A stretch of DNA of 25,756 bases from Oscillospiraceae bacterium. GTDB lineage: Bacteria > Bacillota > Clostridia > Oscillospirales > Ruminococcaceae. The DNA lies in the NCBI GenBank assembly GCA_017394565.1, contig JAFPXW010000436.1, forward strand, positions 1 through 25,756, written 5' to 3'. The notes beneath the pieces are model-generated. The model was not told the origin of the DNA. It ran no database searches and saw only the letters and a program-made list of their open reading frames with translations. Positions 23,054 through 25,756 of this stretch are shown here, one piece after another. The translations under genes were made by a program, and so were the position numbers. Position 1 is the first letter of the stretch. The number at the start of each line of letters is the position of its first letter.

Positions 23054-23668
23054 ATGGAATTTCCTCTGATTATTGCAGTCGTCGTACTATCGTTCCTGTT
23101 TGCCAAAGAAAAGAAGAAAAACAACGGCGAATCACCGATGAACCGCAGCAATTTTGCGGACTCATTCGATGCCAAGGCCGCACGGCATACCGCGCGTGTG
23201 CAGTATACCCCCGAAATGATCGGCAGAGAGGCGGACAATCTCCGCCGTGCCAGCGAGAGTGCCCTGCGTTCGCGTGCGGAAGCACTCCTGCCGCGTTACG
23301 AGCAGTCTGCATTGGTGGCAGACCTCGTGAATACCATCCGCGGCTGCATCCAGTACGGCATCATCTGGGACATCGCCCTCGGCGACAGCGATGTCAGCAT
23401 CACGACCATGACCGATGCCCTCGAAAACCGGATCTGCCTGATGACAGAGCGCTATGATTACACCAATATGGGCTATCAGGATCCGCCGCGTGAAAGCGAG
23501 CACCGCCTTGCGCTCGCGCTGGCTCTCCAGAAGAAGCTGGGTGTGGAATATGGCGTTGAGTACCAGTTCCAGTACAATCCGGCGACGGAGAATTTCATCC
23601 TGTCCGACCTGATGGTGTCCTACCGCAAGAAGGAAGAAAACGGCGTACAGCTCAAGTCGCCGATCTGA
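23054..23668 (+). CDS. Unknown membrane-anchored protein, 204 aa
   Basis: I do not recognise the family. An N-terminal hydrophobic helix (MEFPLIIAVVVLSFLFA, residues 1-17) is followed directly by a basic KEKKKNN, which predicts an N-out, C-in single-pass anchor with a soluble cytoplasmic domain of about 180 residues. That domain is partly helical and charged (about 35-95), contains IRGCIQYGIIWDIALGDSDVSI, and ends in a mixed region with GVEYGVEYQFQYNP. There is a GGGGTGGG ribosome binding site about 7 bases upstream. The promoter is among the strongest in the window, so expression is likely high. The stop codon lies within a hairpin at the edge of the repeat at 23662-23888. It is divergent from purL, and no functional link can be drawn from that alone. 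Confidence 0.85.
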   Translation: MEFPLIIAVVVLSFLFAKEKKKNNGESPMNRSNFADSFDAKAARHTARVQYTPEMIGREADNLRRASESALRSRAEALLPRYEQSALVADLVNTIRGCIQYGIIWDIALGDSDVSITTMTDALENRICLMTERYDYTNMGYQDPPRESEHRLALALALQKKLGVEYGVEYQFQYNPATENFILSDLMVSYRKKEENGVQLKSPI

Positions 23669-23684
23669 TGCTTCGCATCAGATC
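23662..23684 (+). terminator. Hairpin over the stop codon of the 204-aa gene
   Basis: GATCTGATG (23662-23670) and CATCAGATC (23676-23684) form a 9-bp perfect stem closed by a CTTCG loop. The TGA stop (23666-23668) lies in the left arm. No U-tract follows, so it is a 3'-end stabiliser or a non-canonical terminator rather than a textbook one. Confidence 0.45.
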
Positions 23685-23859
23685 GAATGCGTAGTGCGTA
23701 ATGCGTAATGAATGTGCGCCTTGCGGCGCAAAATCAATGGGGCTCTGCCCCAAACCCCGAATGAGAAATTGTTCATGACAGGGGTTTGGGGGCAGAGCCC
23801 CCATTTGATTCATCCGCGAAAGCGGATTCCACAACTACGAACTACGCACTACGCACTAC

Positions 23860-23888
23860 ATCAAGTAAACGCCAAGCGTTTACTTGAT
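23860..23888 (-). terminator. Hairpin over the stop codon of the cyclophilin gene
   Basis: ATCAAGTAAACGC (23860-23872) and its perfect inverse (23876-23888) form a 13-bp stem with a 3-base loop. The cyclophilin stop (23880-23882) lies in one arm. As with the opposite hairpin, no T-tract follows on the minus strand. Confidence 0.5.
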
Positions 23889-24350
23889 ATAAACCCGCTT
23901 CATCACCTGCGGGGTGATGGGCTTGTCGTTGGAGTTGGTCGGGGTGGCAGCGATCTCGTCTACGACCTCGATGCCGGATACGACCTTGCCGAATGCGGCG
24001 TAGTTGCCGTCGAGGTGCGGTGCGTCCTCATGCATGATGAAGAACTGCGAGCCTGCGGAATTCGGCATCATGGAACGTGCCATCGACAGAACACCGCGGG
24101 TGTGCTTGAGGTCGTTCTTTACGCCGTTGGATGCAAACTCACCCTTGATCTGCCAGCCCGGACCGCCGGTACCGGTGCCCAGCGGACAGCCGCCCTGGAT
24201 CATAAAGCCCGGAATGACACGATGGAATGTCAGACCATCGTAGAATCCCTGATTGACGAGCTTCTCAAAGTTCTCGCAGGAGATCGGTGCAATGTCCGGA
24301 TACAGCTCGATCTCGATCGTTTTTCCGTTTTCCATTTCGATAACTACCAT
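23880..24350 (-). CDS. Cyclophilin-type peptidyl-prolyl cis-trans isomerase
   Basis: A 156-residue single-domain cytoplasmic cyclophilin without a signal peptide. Active-site motifs are FHRVIPGFMIQGG (catalytic Arg in FHRVI), the GSQFF segment (SAGSQFFIMHEDAPHLDGNYAAFGKVVSG split over the usual strand pair), and CENFEKLV near the N-terminus. GGAGGT lies 8 bases before the ATG. It lies downstream of the AAA+ ATPase gene on the same strand, separated by a MITE-like element, and is convergent with the 204-aa gene. No clear promoter of its own was seen. Confidence 0.95.
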   Translation of the reverse strand: MVVIEMENGKTIEIELYPDIAPISCENFEKLVNQGFYDGLTFHRVIPGFMIQGGCPLGTGTGGPGWQIKGEFASNGVKNDLKHTRGVLSMARSMMPNSAGSQFFIMHEDAPHLDGNYAAFGKVVSGIEVVDEIAATPTNSNDKPITPQVMKRVYIK

Positions 24351-24383
24351 TGGTGTTTACCTCCGTTGATGATGTATTGGTTC

Positions 24384-24548
24384 TAGGGTGTGTTGACACT
24401 AAAATAATGTGCAGATTTTTGAGCAGAATTTCTGCGCAGACAAGGAGAGGAAACGCAGGTGGGCTGTCGCCCAGCAAGTTTTCTCGACGCAGTATGCGTA
24501 AAATTCTGCCAAAAAGATGCGCTTTAGGCTTAGTGTCAACACACCCTA
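24384..24548. mobile_element. MITE-like element, 161 bp, with TA target duplications
   Basis: Perfect 16-base terminal inverted repeats, GGGTGTGTTGACACTA at 24386-24401 and its complement at 24531-24546, are each flanked by TA (24384-24385 and 24547-24548). Inside them are subterminal inverted copies of a GCAGATTTTTGAGCAGAATT-like block (24411-24431 against 24501-24520). At the exact centre (24460-24473) is a hairpin TGGGC-TGTC-GCCCA. The whole element would fold as one long imperfect hairpin. There is no ORF. TA duplication and this layout fit a non-autonomous element mobilised by an IS630/Tc1-mariner or IS5/IS427-type transposase. It lies between the AAA+ ATPase stop and the cyclophilin start. 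Confidence 0.88.
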
Positions 24549-24605
24549 TATAAGCGACCATTGCCTTATCAGAATCTTCCGGCTGTCCGCTTAATGTTGT
24601 GCGAT

Positions 24606-25756
24606 TTAAAACAGCTCCACCGTTTCCACGTCTTCCTTCGTGATCGTCACGAGATCCTTGTCGGTGACGGATACGAGGGTGGCCAGACGGTTTGCCTGGT
24701 TGGTGAGCGTCTTCTCGAAGAAATTCCGCGCGTCACGGCCGTTCGCAAAGCCCGGAAGCTTCTGCGCGACACGGTTCTCGAAGAATTTCGCCACGCAGTC
24801 ATGCGCATCGTCCGTCAGCTCGAAAAACGCCTTGCTGCAGATGCCGCAGAAGATCTCCGTCAGTTCCTCCGGCGTGTAATCGTCGAAGTGGATCTGCTTG
24901 TTGAAGCGCGAACGCAGACCGGGGTTGGAATCGAGAAATTCCTCCATCAGATCCGTGTAGCCTGCCACGATGACCACGAGGTCCTGACGGTTGTCCTCCA
25001 TCGCCTTCAGGAGGGTGTTGACCGCTTCCATACCGAAGTCATTCGATCCGGTATTCGCCGTCAGTGCGTATGCCTCGTCGATGAACAGCAATCCGCCAAG
25101 TGCCGATTCTACGACCTTTTTGGTCTTCATTGCCGTCTGACCAACGTAACCGCTGACCAGTCCCGAGCGGTCGACCTCCACGAGGTGTCCCTTGCTGAGA
25201 ACGCCGAGCTTGCGGTAAATTTTGCCAAGGAGACGCGCCACGGTCGTCTTACCGGTACCGGGGTTGCCGGAGAATACCATGTGCAGCGAAACGTAGGTCT
25301 GCGGCAGACCGCGCTCCTCGCGCATTTTGTGGACTTTCAGGAGATTGATGAGGGAATTGAGATCCTCCTTGACCTTGCCGAGGCCTGTGAGGGAGTTGAG
25401 GTTTTCGAGCAGCTCCTCAAGGCTCTCCTCCGGCTCCGGTTCGGGAGCAGGCTTCTCCGAGGCCGGTGTCATGGGATCCAGCAGCTCCCCGTCGTCGTTC
25501 TGCGAGGGCTGTTCGTTCGCGGAGCCCGGCGTGTGATTGACATCCGGGCGCACGCCAGCCGGCACGCTTGCCGGTGTTTCCATGCGTTCCTCCGGATTGG
25601 AGGGCACAGGCGGTGCGAAAGGATTGATACGCTCATGCTGCATCTTCTTCCAAGTGCGCAGATAAGCGGCTCTGTAATTTTTCAGACGGAGCATCAGCGC
25701 CGCCATGCATTTGGTCTGGCGGTCGTCGTACTTGCCGTCGAAGGTGATGAACTCCA
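24606..25756 (-). CDS. SpoVK/CbbX-type AAA+ ATPase, partial (N-terminus off the right edge)
   Basis: A AAA+ ATPase of the CbxX/CfxQ (SpoVK) family. The frame stays open to the window edge (EFITFDGKYDDRQTKC precedes the first in-window methionine at 25706), so the true start is outside. From that methionine, a helical segment is followed by a long proline- and glutamate-rich linker (about 30-95). The AAA domain then has Walker A SGNPGTGKTT (146-155), the family segment DRSGLVSGYVGQTA, and Walker B LLFIDEAYAL (206-215). GRDARNFFEKTLTNQANR near the C-terminus is the sensor/lid region. SpoVK is needed for spore maturation in Bacillus, but the fold is also used as a Rubisco activase and in type VII secretion, so the role here is uncertain. 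It is the upstream neighbour of the cyclophilin gene. Confidence 0.88.
   Translation of the reverse strand, partial: EFITFDGKYDDRQTKCMAALMLRLKNYRAAYLRTWKKMQHERINPFAPPVPSNPEERMETPASVPAGVRPDVNHTPGSANEQPSQNDDGELLDPMTPASEKPAPEPEPEESLEELLENLNSLTGLGKVKEDLNSLINLLKVHKMREERGLPQTYVSLHMVFSGNPGTGKTTVARLLGKIYRKLGVLSKGHLVEVDRSGLVSGYVGQTAMKTKKVVESALGGLLFIDEAYALTANTGSNDFGMEAVNTLLKAMEDNRQDLVVIVAGYTDLMEEFLDSNPGLRSRFNKQIHFDDYTPEELTEIFCGICSKAFFELTDDAHDCVAKFFENRVAQKLPGFANGRDARNFFEKTLTNQANRLATLVSVTDKDLVTITKEDVETVELF

Larger units (their letters stand above)
23662..23888. repeat. Nested quasi-palindromic intergenic repeat between convergent genes
   Basis: About 225 bases fold symmetrically around 23770. From the centre outward: arms of about 27-30 bases built from GGGGCTCTGCCCC-AAACCCC (23732-23758) and its near-perfect inverse (23781-23810); flanking mini-hairpins TGCGCC-TTGC-GGCGCA (23715-23730) and TCCGC-GAAA-GCGGA (23813-23826); inverted tracts of a roughly 7-base unit, GCGTAAT/GCGTAGT (23685-23712 and 23828-23861); and terminal hairpins at 23662-23684 and 23860-23888. 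No ORF with a plausible ribosome binding site is present inside. It resembles non-autonomous repeats scattered in some Clostridia and may also serve as a bidirectional end-of-transcript structure. Confidence 0.75.

Noticed and set aside
23685..23861. CRISPR array from the repeated GCGTAAT/GCGTAGT units
   Set aside because: The units are about 7 bases, tandem without spacers, and arranged as two inverted tracts. No cas genes are present.

Overview
The window looks like chromosome of a Gram-positive, low-redundancy Firmicute of class Clostridia, most probably a Ruminococcus/Oscillospiraceae relative. The support is the gene content and order: rplU-prp-rpmA-obgE, a yicC-gmk-rpoZ-priA-def-fmt-rsmB-rlmN-prpC-prkC-rsgA-thiN-spoVM run, a single-chain 1234-residue FGAM synthase, and SpoVM- and SpoVK-like sporulation proteins. 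The DNA is GC-rich for the class. This is inference from protein sequence and synteny; no database was searched. Almost every gene is on the minus strand, so the window is best read from right to left.

Layout from left to right. 1-1153: 3'-truncated mtaB (tRNA methylthiotransferase), with a promoter pair that is divergent from a small HPr-like gene (1458-1688, plus strand). 1781-4685: abrB-like regulator, yebC, mrnC and obgE, punctuated by intrinsic terminators. 4701-5748: the rplU-prp-rpmA ribosomal operon with its own TTGACA/TAAAAT promoter and a structured leader. 5791-18781: a 13-gene operon of about 13 kb, starting at a promoter near 18753-18781 and ending in a terminator just past a 28-codon spoVM. 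It couples nucleotide supply (gmk), RNA polymerase (rpoZ), replication restart (priA), initiator-Met formylation and deformylation (fmt, def), rRNA methylation (rsmB, rlmN), the PASTA Ser/Thr kinase and phosphatase pair (prkC, prpC), ribosome maturation (rsgA), thiamine salvage (thiN) and spore-coat assembly (spoVM). 18879-19061: an unrecognised 60-aa plus-strand ORF. 19075-22921: purL with promoter and terminator. 22994-23668: an unknown membrane-anchored 204-aa protein behind a near-consensus promoter. 23662-23888: a large nested quasi-palindromic repeat between convergent genes. 23880-24350: cyclophilin. 24384-24548: a 161-bp MITE-like element with 16-bp perfect terminal inverted repeats and TA duplications. 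24606-end: a 5'-truncated SpoVK/CbbX-type AAA+ ATPase.

Most of the window is conserved housekeeping DNA. The parts that deserve a second look are the two non-coding repeat elements at 23.66-24.55 kb, the tiny spoVM, the 60-aa ORF with a possible double-glycine leader, the HPr-like protein lacking the phospho-histidine, and the genes missing from the otherwise conserved operon (remA, coaBC, rpe). I found no tRNA, rRNA, CRISPR array, phage genes or complete insertion sequence.
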